A stretch of 36,544 nt of DNA from Sporolactobacillus terrae DSM 11697 (GTDB lineage: Bacteria; Bacillota; Bacilli; Bacillales; Sporolactobacillaceae): positions 1 to 36,544 of the forward strand of contig NZ_JFZC01000042.1 of the NCBI RefSeq assembly GCF_000648615.1. The letters are read 5' to 3'. The notes under the pieces were generated by a model. It was not told where the DNA came from. It saw only the letters and a program-made list of their open reading frames with translations, and searched no databases. Within the stretch, counting starts at the first letter, position 1. Every line of letters starts with the position of its first letter. Both the position numbers and the translations under genes were made by a program. Shown here one piece after another: positions 1 through 7,900 of the stretch.

Positions 1-78
1 CATTCAAAAAATCAAGTGAAATCAGGTTGGCTGCATCCTGGTGAGCAAAATCCCGAAAAAACGGCAAGCGGTGAATAA
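1..78 (+). CDS. possible 3' end of a gene cut by the window edge
   Basis: Frame 1 is open from the first base to a TAA at 76-78 and would encode a 25-residue polar tail (ends KTASGE). The other two plus frames close earlier. There is no homology signal in so short a stretch, so this may equally be chance open frame. Confidence 0.2.
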   Translation, partial: HSKNQVKSGWLHPGEQNPEKTASGE

Positions 79-499
79 TTCAGGTTTATTTTTACTTACT
101 CGGTAAAAATTGTAAGACTTTCTTTTAATTAGTATATCATTTTAATGAATTTGCATTGTCATAGGAACGAAATTTTTTTGCGATTTAGATCATGGAGAAA
201 TCATTTGAAGTGTATCTGAATAAGAGGCAATCAGACATGATTTGATGCGTTATTTAATAGTATATCAGATCAATTTTGCACCAATAAATAGAGTTCTCAA
301 AAAATAATGAACAAAAATTTAAAAATTGCGGGAAATACGGATTAAATTTGATCGAAAAGTGGGTATAGTGTAATTGGGGAGTTGCTTACAATTAAATTCC
401 ATAAACAGATAGATATTGAATAATGAGTATCATGCCGAACATTAAAGAATCGACGGTTGGCGGTCGCTATATAGAAAAAAATGAGCGGGGGAACGATAA
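79..499. other. AT-rich intergenic region with weak promoter-like sequences
   Basis: About 420 bases without a convincing gene. A GATTAA / 15 bp / GGGTAT pair (340-366) resembles a SigB-type promoter. The overlapping TTGATC (348-353) and TGTAAT (369-374) resemble a weak SigA promoter. Either could serve the small gene at 500. I see no hairpin terminator or long repeat here. Confidence 0.35.
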
Positions 500-700
500 A
501 TGAGTTCATACGATCATTACTCAGCAACCTATCTTATCGAGTTATACTTTTCAATAAAAAGGAATATTGAAAGCGGTTTTTTATCTAAAGCAATGTATCA
601 TGAGATGGATCTCATTGCTCAATCGGTAAAACGTCAAGGTGTCATTCTTTTAATTAAGTATCATGCAACGGATCAAAATCAAGTGTATAGTCACAAATGA
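500..700 (+). CDS. small protein, possibly Sda-like (sporulation checkpoint family)
   Basis: A 66-residue ORF with a GGGGGAA ribosome binding site 6-7 bases before its ATG, followed by a good intrinsic terminator at 784. Seen: the segment YLIELYF at residues 11-17, then a basic/polar stretch and HEMDLI around 34-39. The B. subtilis Sda inhibitor of KinA has LLIESYF followed by a conserved Glu at the same distance. Sda is about 46-52 residues, so this protein would carry about 25 extra C-terminal residues. The resemblance is from memory and covers only one helical hairpin. If correct, it would restrain sporulation kinase phosphorelay when replication is disturbed. Otherwise it is an uncharacterised small protein. 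That it is a real gene is more certain than its family. Confidence 0.5.
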   Translation: MSSYDHYSATYLIELYFSIKRNIESGFLSKAMYHEMDLIAQSVKRQGVILLIKYHATDQNQVYSHK

Positions 701-783
701 AATTTTTTTCAAAGCGGATGTTTCTTCACCATCCCTGTTTCAAGGGGCGGCAGGCGCGTATGCACCACACATCAGGGTTTTAG

Positions 784-816
784 AAACCGGGCAATCTTTG
801 CTCGGTTTTGTCTTTC
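784..816 (+). terminator. intrinsic terminator after the small 500-700 gene
   Basis: A 9-bp stem (AAACCGGGC, 784-792, with GCTCGGTTT, 800-808, one G-U pair) and a 7-base loop are followed by a T-rich tail. It fits the end of the 500-700 transcript. Confidence 0.7.
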
Positions 817-923
817 ATAAAAGCGTTCCTAATAAGAAGTGCCGCATCGTTAATGATATAGTACCATAGACATAGACAAAAAGAACGCATCGCGAGAAAA
901 ATCAGAGTGGCTGGAGGCTAATC

Positions 924-953
924 TTGTGTTTTTGTCCTGTTTTTTGATATAAT
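924..953 (+). promoter_or_regulatory. SigA-type promoter of the receiver-CheC-diguanylate cyclase operon
   Basis: TTGTGT (924-929), an 18-bp spacer and a perfect TATAAT (948-953). A start near 960 would give a leader of about 150 bases before the ATG at 1112. Confidence 0.65.
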
Positions 954-966
954 TTTAAGTAAAAAC

Positions 967-1083
967 GGTCTAATTGTTATAAAAAGGGAATAAAGACCTA
1001 GTTTCTGTGCGGACGAGCATCCTTGAGCGCATGCGAAACCATGCAATGATTGTGTGTTAGCACGCTAATTTGCTAGAATAGCA
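967..1083 (+). promoter_or_regulatory. structured 5' leader with stacked inverted repeats
   Basis: Within the presumed leader there are four inverted repeats: GGTCT/AGACC (around 968-1001), GCATG/CATGC (around 1029-1043), TTAGC-AC-GCTAA (1057-1068) and TGCTA-GAA-TAGCA (1071-1083). The last two are perfect and only 2 bases apart, 10-55 bases upstream of the start codon. They could be an operator pair or RNA hairpins. No known riboswitch consensus was recognised. Confidence 0.35.
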
Positions 1084-1111
1084 GGACTGGTTAAGAAGGG
1101 GTGGCCGGTTT

Positions 1112-1486
1112 ATGACCAAATTATTGATCGTTGACGATTCAAAGTTTTCCCAAAAAATAACGCGTTCCTTTCTGGATCGTTATTTGGACGATGTGACTTT
1201 TGATTTTGCAGATGATGGACAAGCTGGTCTTGAGAAATTTGACGCTTGGCATCCTGATTACATTATTGTTGATCTGTTAATGCCGAAACTGCGCGGCCAA
1301 GATATGATTAAACAGGTTAAGTTGTCCGATCCTGATGCCCGGGTCATTGTGCTGTCTGCCGATGTACAGCATCATGTCCGCGAAGAAGTAGAAAGTTTGG
1401 GTGTACTCACTTTCGTCAATAAGCCGCTTGACGACAAGAAGGCGAGAGAACTTGGCACCCTGATTGGGAAGAGCAGCCGTGGCTGA
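1112..1486 (+). CDS. stand-alone response-regulator receiver (CheY-like)
   Basis: A 124-residue single receiver domain with no output domain. The phosphorylation site is complete: acidic pair D8-D9 (VDDS), acceptor D54 (IIVDLLMP), the switch Ser S82 (VLSAD) and K104 (NKPLD). It should take a phosphate from a histidine kinase encoded elsewhere, because no kinase is present in this window. The ribosome binding site is AGAAGGGGTGG, about 8 bases upstream. Its last 8 bases overlap the start of the CheC-type gene, which implies translational coupling and suggests that CheC acts on this protein. By analogy with CheY/CheC systems, the phosphorylated form would signal by protein contact, perhaps to the diguanylate cyclase two genes on. 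That link is inferred, not seen. Confidence 0.9.
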   Translation: MTKLLIVDDSKFSQKITRSFLDRYLDDVTFDFADDGQAGLEKFDAWHPDYIIVDLLMPKLRGQDMIKQVKLSDPDARVIVLSADVQHHVREEVESLGVLTFVNKPLDDKKARELGTLIGKSSRG

Positions 1487-2108
1487 TAAGCTGAATAGCT
1501 CAGACATCATGACCGAGTTGTTCAACATTGGTGTCGGTCAAGCGGCAAATACACTCTCCGATATTATCGGAAAACGGATTGATCTTTCCATACCGAATGT
1601 AAGCATTTTAAATCCGGAAAAAGGCAAACATGTACTTGATCAATACTTGGCGCAGGTTGCGGAAGGCACGGTTATGGTTTCTTCTATTTCTTTCGATCAA
1701 CAACTGGAAGGACGCGTTAGTCTTCTTTTTCCAGCTGACAAAATGCATCAGTTTATTGCCCTTTGCCTTCATGAAACATGGGATGAGGAAGCAGTTACTA
1801 AAGAATTTACGGATATCGACTATGATACGATTAGGGAAATTGGCAATATTGTTATCAATTCAATGATTGGCGAGCTGAGCAACGCGGTAAGTATTCCTGT
1901 GAAGTATACGCTGCCTGAAATTGATGTATTGGACCATGCATGTGCGGATCATTTTGTCGTTTTCGGTGACAGCCAACTGGTGTTGATCATGTACCTTGAT
2001 TTTGATATTGAGGGCACGGAAATCGCCGGTGCCATCGTGATTAACATGGCGCTGAATTCGCTCGAAGAAATCCTGGATCAAATCAATAAATTGTATAACG
2101 GGGTATAA
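1479..2108 (+). CDS. CheC-family CheY-P phosphatase with two intact active sites
   Basis: The start chosen is GTG 1479, with GGGAAGAG 5 bases upstream; a TTG at 1464 is in frame but has no ribosome binding site. The 209-residue protein carries the CheC/FliY/CheX signature D-x3-E-x2-N-x22-P twice. One copy is near the N terminus (DIMTELFN, then SIPN) and one mid-protein (DTIREIGN, then TLPE). Both have exact 22-residue spacing. In CheC these Glu and Asn residues dephosphorylate CheY-P. The overlap with the receiver gene and the 4-base gap to the diguanylate cyclase gene argue for one regulatory module. In flagellar systems CheC usually pairs with CheD; no CheD, MCP or flagellar gene is in the window, so a dedicated non-chemotaxis role is likely. 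Confidence 0.9.
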   Translation: MADKLNSSDIMTELFNIGVGQAANTLSDIIGKRIDLSIPNVSILNPEKGKHVLDQYLAQVAEGTVMVSSISFDQQLEGRVSLLFPADKMHQFIALCLHETWDEEAVTKEFTDIDYDTIREIGNIVINSMIGELSNAVSIPVKYTLPEIDVLDHACADHFVVFGDSQLVLIMYLDFDIEGTEIAGAIVINMALNSLEEILDQINKLYNGV

Positions 2109-2112
2109 TCAA

Positions 2113-3027
2113 ATGAATGATGCACATCTGCCGGGTATTCTTAATTGCATAAATGAAGGGATCGTCCTGATTAAAAGGGATCTTGAGATCACCTATTGGA
2201 ATCCTTTTATGGAGAATCTCCATGGGGAGAAAAGCAGTAAGGTACTCGGACGGAAGTTGGAGGACGTCTTGCCTTCATTGAAGCAGCCCTTCTTTAGTCG
2301 AGCGATGGAACAGCTGGTGGCAAGTGGTAATCCGGTGTTTTTTTCAGCAGCAATGCATCGTGATCTGATCAACGGGCAGCATCAGGTCAATCTGAAGATG
2401 AACCGCATTCAGGTTGGTGACGAGCTGATTCTGATGCTGGAATTTATCGATGTGACTGGTCAGTTTAAGCGCATCAATCAACTGCGCTGTTACGTCAGTC
2501 AACTGTCTCATCTGAATACTGAACTGAAGCAGAAGGAGAAGGTTATTGAAAAACTGGCCTATTATGATCGGCTGACGGGCGTCGCAAATCGAGCCTTGTT
2601 TGAAAAATTTGCTGATAAGTATTTAAGTTTGGCAAAACGAAGGAACACGATGCTCGGGCTCATGTTTGTTGATGTGAATGAATTTAAAATGATTAATGAC
2701 ACATATGGGCATAATACCGGCGACAAAGTAATGACCCGGGTGGCGAGTCTGTTGACAGAGTCAACACGGAAGCACGATATTGTCTGCCGCTATGGGGGCG
2801 ACGAATTTCTTGTGCTGCTCCCGGATATTCGTACAATGAATGACTATTATCAGATCGCTTCGCGTATTGAGGCGAATAAAAGGCGAAGGATTATCCAGGA
2901 CGGCTATTCGATCGCAGTATCACTCAGCATTGGTATCAGTTTTTATCCGGACGATGGTCTGACAATCAGCGAATTGGTTAGCCGGGCCGATGAGTACATG
3001 TACGCAGACAAACAAAACTCCAGGTGA
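2113..3027 (+). CDS. PAS-GGDEF diguanylate cyclase
   Basis: A 304-residue protein without signal peptide or membrane segment, so cytoplasmic. Residues about 5-120 form a PAS-like domain (NEGIVLI, then ITYWNPFMENLHG). A short coiled coil (about 120-148) leads to a GGDEF domain. The active-site GGDEF is at residues 228-232, and the product-inhibition site RKHD is at 219-222, exactly five residues before it. DxLTGVANR and the metal Asp (FVDVNEFK) are also present. It should condense two GTP to cyclic di-GMP with feedback inhibition. It is the last gene of the operon and a strong terminator follows. The likely input is the receiver/CheC pair upstream, or a ligand in the PAS domain (inference). 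A c-di-GMP-I riboswitch lies about 13 kb downstream. Confidence 0.93.
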   Translation: MNDAHLPGILNCINEGIVLIKRDLEITYWNPFMENLHGEKSSKVLGRKLEDVLPSLKQPFFSRAMEQLVASGNPVFFSAAMHRDLINGQHQVNLKMNRIQVGDELILMLEFIDVTGQFKRINQLRCYVSQLSHLNTELKQKEKVIEKLAYYDRLTGVANRALFEKFADKYLSLAKRRNTMLGLMFVDVNEFKMINDTYGHNTGDKVMTRVASLLTESTRKHDIVCRYGGDEFLVLLPDIRTMNDYYQIASRIEANKRRRIIQDGYSIAVSLSIGISFYPDDGLTISELVSRADEYMYADKQNSR

Positions 3028-3037
3028 GCGCTATTTC

Positions 3038-3079
3038 AAAGCCGAACGGAATCATAATGATTCTAGTTCGGCTTTTCTT
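3038..3079 (+). terminator. intrinsic terminator of the diguanylate cyclase operon
   Basis: AAAGCCGAAC (3038-3047) pairs with GTTCGGCTTT (3066-3075). The loop itself contains a second hairpin (GAATCA-TAA-TGATTC), and a T-rich tail follows. Confidence 0.9.
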
Positions 3080-3105
3080 GCAGGTAAAGAAAGTTTATGA
3101 TTTTG
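3073..3105 (+). repeat. 33-base dispersed element, copy 1
   Basis: Starts in the T-tail of the terminator and contains CAGGTAAAGAAAGTTTATGA. It matches 36452-36484 at all but three positions. Both copies sit directly after a strong terminator hairpin. Function unknown. Confidence 0.6.
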
Positions 3106-3119
3106 CTTGTGGGACGACG

Positions 3120-3200
3120 ATTCGTGTCCTTTCATCAATAAGTCCGTTACAGGCGCGAAAGCGCGAGACGCCTGCGGCAAGCGAGCAGCTGAAGTGTCAT
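3120..3200. repeat. degenerate copy of a GC-rich intergenic repeat
   Basis: The segment CGCCTGCGGCAAGCGAGCAG and its flank (about 3167-3198) matches the 3' part of the longer repeat at 36251-36380. Similar GC-rich intergenic repeats are common in Bacillus-type genomes. The left part contains a short GGCGCGAAAGCGCG hairpin region. Confidence 0.5.
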
Positions 3201-3268
3201 ACACGCACAAAATTGATGGCAAAGGACTAGGCGAAGCCCGACTTTTCTCATAAAAAGAACGAGCATGG

Positions 3269-3297
3269 TTGACATACCTTGCAGGCAATGGCATAAA
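3269..3297 (+). promoter_or_regulatory. SigA-type promoter of murB
   Basis: A perfect TTGACA (3269-3274), a 17-bp spacer and CATAAA (3292-3297), about 50 bases before the murB start. Confidence 0.6.
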
Positions 3298-3347
3298 TAA
3301 TAAAGCAGGAGTCGGCAAAATGGCTATAAGAAGGAATGAGTCGTACC

Positions 3348-4271
3348 ATGGATAAAAAAACAGTTGAACAAGATCTGTTGGACATTGTCTCGAGAAAAGA
3401 ACAAGTAAAAATAGATGAAGATTTAAGTACATATACATTTACTCATACAGGTGGAAAGGCGGATCTGTTTGTGACGCCATCTACCTATGAAGAAGTTGGA
3501 CAGCTGCTTGCTTATGCGCATAAAAAAAAGATACCAGTCACGTATCTAGGGAGAGGGTCTAATCTCATTGTACGTGACGGTGGCATTCGCGGTCTGGTGA
3601 TTCATTGTGGACGTATGAATCGAATCACGGGCGCCGGTGAGTCAATCACTGCTCAAAGTGGTGCTTCAATTATTGATGTCTCTCGTTTTGCCTTTGCACA
3701 TGAACTGACCGGGCTGGAATTTGCTTGCGGTATTCCGGGATCGGTTGGCGGCGCATTGTACATGAATGCTGGCGCATACGGCGGCGAGACGGCAGATGTG
3801 CTCCGCCAAGCAGTTGTTGTTGATGCAAAGGGTAAGATTCTAACCCTGTGCGGGGACGAACTTGACATGGGTTATCGCCACAGTGCCATTTCAAAAAAGA
3901 ACTATATTGCATTAGAGGGAACCTTTCATCTGAAGAAGGGGAATCCCCAAAAAATTAAAGCAGAGATGGATCGGCTCACCGCGTTGCGCGAGTTAAAGCA
4001 ACCGCTTGAGTATCCGTCATGCGGCAGTGTTTTTAAGCGTCCGCCCGGTTACTTTGCTGGAAAGCTTATTCAAGACAGCGGTTTGCAAGGAACACGGATT
4101 GGCGGCGTCGAGGTCTCAAAGAAGCATGCCGGATTCATGGTTAATGTCGATCATGGAACGGCTTCCGATTATATCCGCTTAATTAAGCATGTCCAACAAA
4201 CGGTGAAGAAGAAGTTTGGTGTTAATTTAGAAACTGAGGTCAAAATTATCGGTGAAGAATCACAAGAATGA
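3348..4271 (+). CDS. murB: UDP-N-acetylenolpyruvoylglucosamine reductase (MurB)
   Basis: Reduces UDP-GlcNAc-enolpyruvate to UDP-MurNAc with NADPH and FAD, the second committed step of peptidoglycan synthesis, in the cytoplasm. Seen: the FAD-binding segment YLGRGSNLIVRDGG, the core CGIPGSVGGALYMNAGAYGGE-type motif, the proton-donor Ser in SCGSVFKRP, and the C-terminal Glu region (LETEVKI). The lack of the extra C-terminal Tyr loop and the overall size (307 residues) fit the type II MurB of Bacillota. An upstream in-frame ATG at 3336 abuts the AGAAGGA ribosome binding site, so ATG 3348, 12 bases after it, is preferred. The gene is monocistronic, between its own TTGACA promoter and a strong terminator. 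Confidence 0.95.
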   Translation: MDKKTVEQDLLDIVSRKEQVKIDEDLSTYTFTHTGGKADLFVTPSTYEEVGQLLAYAHKKKIPVTYLGRGSNLIVRDGGIRGLVIHCGRMNRITGAGESITAQSGASIIDVSRFAFAHELTGLEFACGIPGSVGGALYMNAGAYGGETADVLRQAVVVDAKGKILTLCGDELDMGYRHSAISKKNYIALEGTFHLKKGNPQKIKAEMDRLTALRELKQPLEYPSCGSVFKRPPGYFAGKLIQDSGLQGTRIGGVEVSKKHAGFMVNVDHGTASDYIRLIKHVQQTVKKKFGVNLETEVKIIGEESQE

Positions 4272-4273
4272 GT

Positions 4274-4316
4274 GAAACCGGCAAACTGCCAAGAAAGCAG
4301 TTTGCCGGTTTCTTTT
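4274..4316 (+). terminator. murB intrinsic terminator
   Basis: A stem of about 16 bp (GAAACCGGCAAACTGC with GCAGTTTGCCGGTTTC), a 7-base loop and a TTTT tail. Confidence 0.95.
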
Positions 4317-4350
4317 GATGCGGAACGGTCTGTTTCAGGTGTTTTTTAAC

Positions 4351-4400
4351 AAAAAAGCGAAAGGATGTTCTTGGGTTTTGTTTCAGCGCACCTTCGCTTA
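4351..4400 (-). terminator. probable terminator of the minus-strand GNAT gene
   Basis: On the minus strand AAGCGAAGG pairs with CCTTTCGCTT (one bulge) across a loop of about 25 bases, followed by six T. It begins at the stop codon. Confidence 0.5.
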
Positions 4401-4907
4401 GGGATTGACCCGCTTGCCCATGATGATGAGGTCACATGCATTGCCGTCGAGTTCAGCCACTTTCGGCAGTGTGCCCCAGGCTTCAAAGCCGAAGCGCTTA
4501 AACAGATGCAAACTTGGTTTATTCTGTCCAAAAATAAACGCTAAAATCGTTTTGAGCTCCAGATCGTTTGCTTGGTCGAGGGCATATTGCAGCAAAGACG
4601 AACCGATGCCTCTGCCGCGAAATGCTTGATCAAGATAGATGCTGATTTCTGCCGTTCCTCGATAGGCAGGGCGTCCGTAAAAGTTGCTGAGACTGAGCCA
4701 GCCGCACAGGGTTCCGTTATCTTCAGCTGCCCATAGCGGGCGATTGGCAATGGTTTGATGTTCTGTAAACCATGGACGCCGTTCTTCAATAGTAACCGGC
4801 TCGGTATCTGCGGTCACCATTCGGCTTGAAATTGTTGAGTTGTAGATAGCGACAATCGCTGGCAAGTCCGCAGCAACTGCTTGTCGTACCGTAATCGAAT
4901 TCTTCAT
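4398..4907 (-). CDS. GNAT N-acetyltransferase, phosphinothricin-acetyltransferase-like
   Basis: A GNAT-fold enzyme of about 169 residues that transfers acetyl from acetyl-CoA to an amine. The N terminus reads ITVRQAVAADLPAIVAIYN, and the acetyl-CoA pyrophosphate loop is AFRGRGIGSSLL. The segments RPWFTEH and GWLSLSNFYGRPAYRGTAE are typical of the PAT/YwnH subgroup, which acetylates phosphinothricin, methionine sulfoximine or related amino acids. The substrate is not certain from sequence. An ATG at 4919 directly abuts AAAAAGG, so ATG 4907, about 12 bases after it, is the better start. It lies about 40 bases downstream of the GH92-type gene on the same strand and may be co-transcribed with it. 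Confidence 0.8.
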   Translation of the reverse strand: MKNSITVRQAVAADLPAIVAIYNSTISSRMVTADTEPVTIEERRPWFTEHQTIANRPLWAAEDNGTLCGWLSLSNFYGRPAYRGTAEISIYLDQAFRGRGIGSSLLQYALDQANDLELKTILAFIFGQNKPSLHLFKRFGFEAWGTLPKVAELDGNACDLIIMGKRVNP

Positions 4908-4948
4908 CAGGGGACACATCCTTTTTGTTTAGTGATCGGATTGATCAA

Positions 4949-7900
4949 TCAGTCCGAGAGTAAATTGACGATTGCGTGGGCATCTGCCAAGAGCAGCCCG
5001 CTGCTTTTTTCTGAAGCATTTGTTTGGTAAAGTAACGCATTCATTTGTTGAACCGCAGCTTGCATTGATGAAATTGAAGCAGACAGATTGCCGTCTTTAT
5101 AAGCAGATTGTGCTTGGTCGAGTATACGGATTAAGTGATCCCGTTCTGCTTCTGTCACATTCTTCAATTCATATTGATGCTCCAGTTCACGCTTAAGGGA
5201 CGTAAATCCCTTCGTTATTCCTGAATAGCCAAGCAGCTGAAATTCGCTGAGCGCGAGCGGATGAGTGCTGCTCTTCTGATCGACTGTAACCTTGTAGTAG
5301 GCATAAGCCTTTGGATTCTTGATTGTATAAGAACGAGTCATGGAACGCCATGCAAAAGTTTGATTGGTTCGGCGGTCAATTTGTCCCCAATGAATCCCGT
5401 CATCCGACGCCCAAAGTGTCCAACTTTTCGGATCGCTGCTATTTCTCGCACCTGAAGAGGTCAACGTGTACTGCTTGATCCGTGGACTCTCCGTTTTGAA
5501 GTGGAAACTTGCAGACGGTCGTTCTCGATCAAAAGTGGCGTTTGTCTCGGCGTTGTTATCGGTCAACGCTTCCAAATTGTCGGTTCCCTCCGATGCACGA
5601 ACGACTGCCTTCTGAGAAAGGTCGTCAAGCGGCTGCGGATAAAAGGAGGAACCGTTTGTTGATTGCGGCGTCAGCGCATGCGGCAACACATGCGCTGCTG
5701 TGCCCCAACTGGACGGCTGGGCGCCCATTTCAAAGGACAAGGTACCGCCTGCCTGCAAATCGGCAGCTGAAAGTGAGCTGGCAGCAATCGGACGTCCATT
5801 TAGAGTAGCAGATTGTATGTATTGATTTTTATTGCTGACCTTTGGCGCGTTTATGATCAAATCGTTTCCGTTATCTAAATGCAGAATCATCTGTTTAAAG
5901 TACGGAGCACCGATCACATAGTTTGCGCTCCCTTTTTGGAGCGGGTAGAAACCGGCAGCGCCAAAAAGGTAATAGCCTGAGAGCATGGCGCCACTGTCTG
6001 TTCCCAGATAACCTCCGCCAATTGCCGAGCCTGTGTAGAAATGACGAAGCATAAAGCGGGTGATCCGCTGCGTCTCCCAAGGCGTTCCGGCAAACAGGTA
6101 CATGTACGCTGTGGAAGGCGAGAAGGGATGATCCAGAGTAAACATACCAAGCTGGCCGCTTTTTGACAGACGGTCAGCAGCAGAAGATTTAATGGCCGGA
6201 TCTGAAGGCGCGGTTGTGAAAAATTGATCCAGTGTTTTGCTCAGAGCGATTTTTCCGCCAAATAAATTTGCCAGTCCTTGTCCATCTTGAGGCACTTGGA
6301 AGGTATGGAACCAGTTCTCAGATGTTTTTTTTGAATTTTTGGCTGCAGCATTTGCTTTTGTATCCTCATTTTCTGATTTTGGTGCAAAGTTCATCAGCGA
6401 CTGATTGAAAAGATGCAGATAGTTTTGCGCACGGCTTAGGTAGTAGTCGCGATCATCAGCGTAAGACGATACGTTCGGATGCTTATTGGCAAGATAAGCG
6501 GCTAGGTTTCCAAGGACGGCATCGCTTTCTGCTTGCGTCAGTGTTTTGCCCACACTATCCTTCTGACTTGACGGACTATAACCGATAAAAGTCTGCGCGT
6601 GCCCTTCCTGTGCAGCTGAGGCTTGATAGAGCATTGCTTGATAGAGCAGTTCAGTATCGACCCCCTTTGCCCCTTTTAGCACTGCATCAGCAAAGGCGGG
6701 TCCAGCATCGGCACGAAGCGTTCCGCCATTCTTATAAACCTTTAAGAAACCATTGATGAAGGTTCCGGTAAGCTTGGGTTCAAGCAGTGTATAAGCTGGC
6801 CAAACGGTCTGAGCGCTATAAGCAAAATCACTGTTGACATAGACTTTGCCTTTTTTTATGGGTGCTCCAGTGTTTGTTGTGGTGTTTTCGGATTTTGCAG
6901 GAACACTAAGGTCTGCATAACGGTAGTTGGGCTTTTTTATAGAACCGACATTTTCTGATCCGTCATTAGGCGATAAGTACATACGGTATAGATTAGAGTA
7001 CAAGCTCGTGAGCTGATCTTGATTCGCGCCATTGACCGTGACCTTGGCCAAGCGTTTGTTCCACAAGTGTTTGGCTTTATTTGCAACAGATTTCAGTGAT
7101 GAGCGCTTGTCAATCTCCTGATTCAGATTTTTCTTTGCTTGATCTCGACTGATCAAAGAAGTGCCGATTTTCATTGTTACGGACTTATCTTTTGATGTAT
7201 CGAATTTATAGAATGCAGTACTCTGATCCCGTTTCTCACCAGACAATTTTCCAGAATAGATGATCGGCCGATCAAGTTCTGCGTAAAAAAACATGCGGTT
7301 CATATTGCCGGTCGCAGAATCTTTAATATCGGAGTACCCCTCCAAAGACTGACTTTCCGGATGGAGGGTCAGGCTGCCATGCTTATCCAGATTATCAAAA
7401 ATCAGATTTCCCTGCGTGCCCGGAAATGTATAGCGCATGATCGAAGCGTGACTCGTTGCGGCCATCTGTGCGCGCATTCCATCGGTAAACGTGACGCTGT
7501 ATCGATAGGGATGCGCGCTTTCATCTGTGCGTTTAAATGCCTTGCCGCGCCCGATCCGACTTGCACTTGGCGTACCGACAAAACTGGACGGCATCACTTG
7601 AAAGGTCTGATGACTTCCGCTTTGATCATTCGCGGAGCGGCTCAATGAGAAGGATTGGATTTCAGGCAAGTTTTCAGGATCGTTGTTCTGGTTATAAGGA
7701 TAGAGCTGTTCCTTCGCACTGCTGTTAATGGCAGGAGACCAGTAGACAAATCCGTTTGGAACGCCGACCGCCGGTGCCGTGTTTCCACGGGGAAATGCGC
7801 GACTCGACGCGGTACCGCGAAGAATATTGACTTGATCTACCGGGCTCTTGGCAGCACCCGATGTTTGTTGTGGACCAATTCTTAGGTCATCAATCGCGCC

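Noticed and set aside
3052-3438. 128-codon minus-strand frame over the murB upstream region
   Set aside because: Runs through the terminator, repeat and murB promoter and into murB; no recognisable protein.
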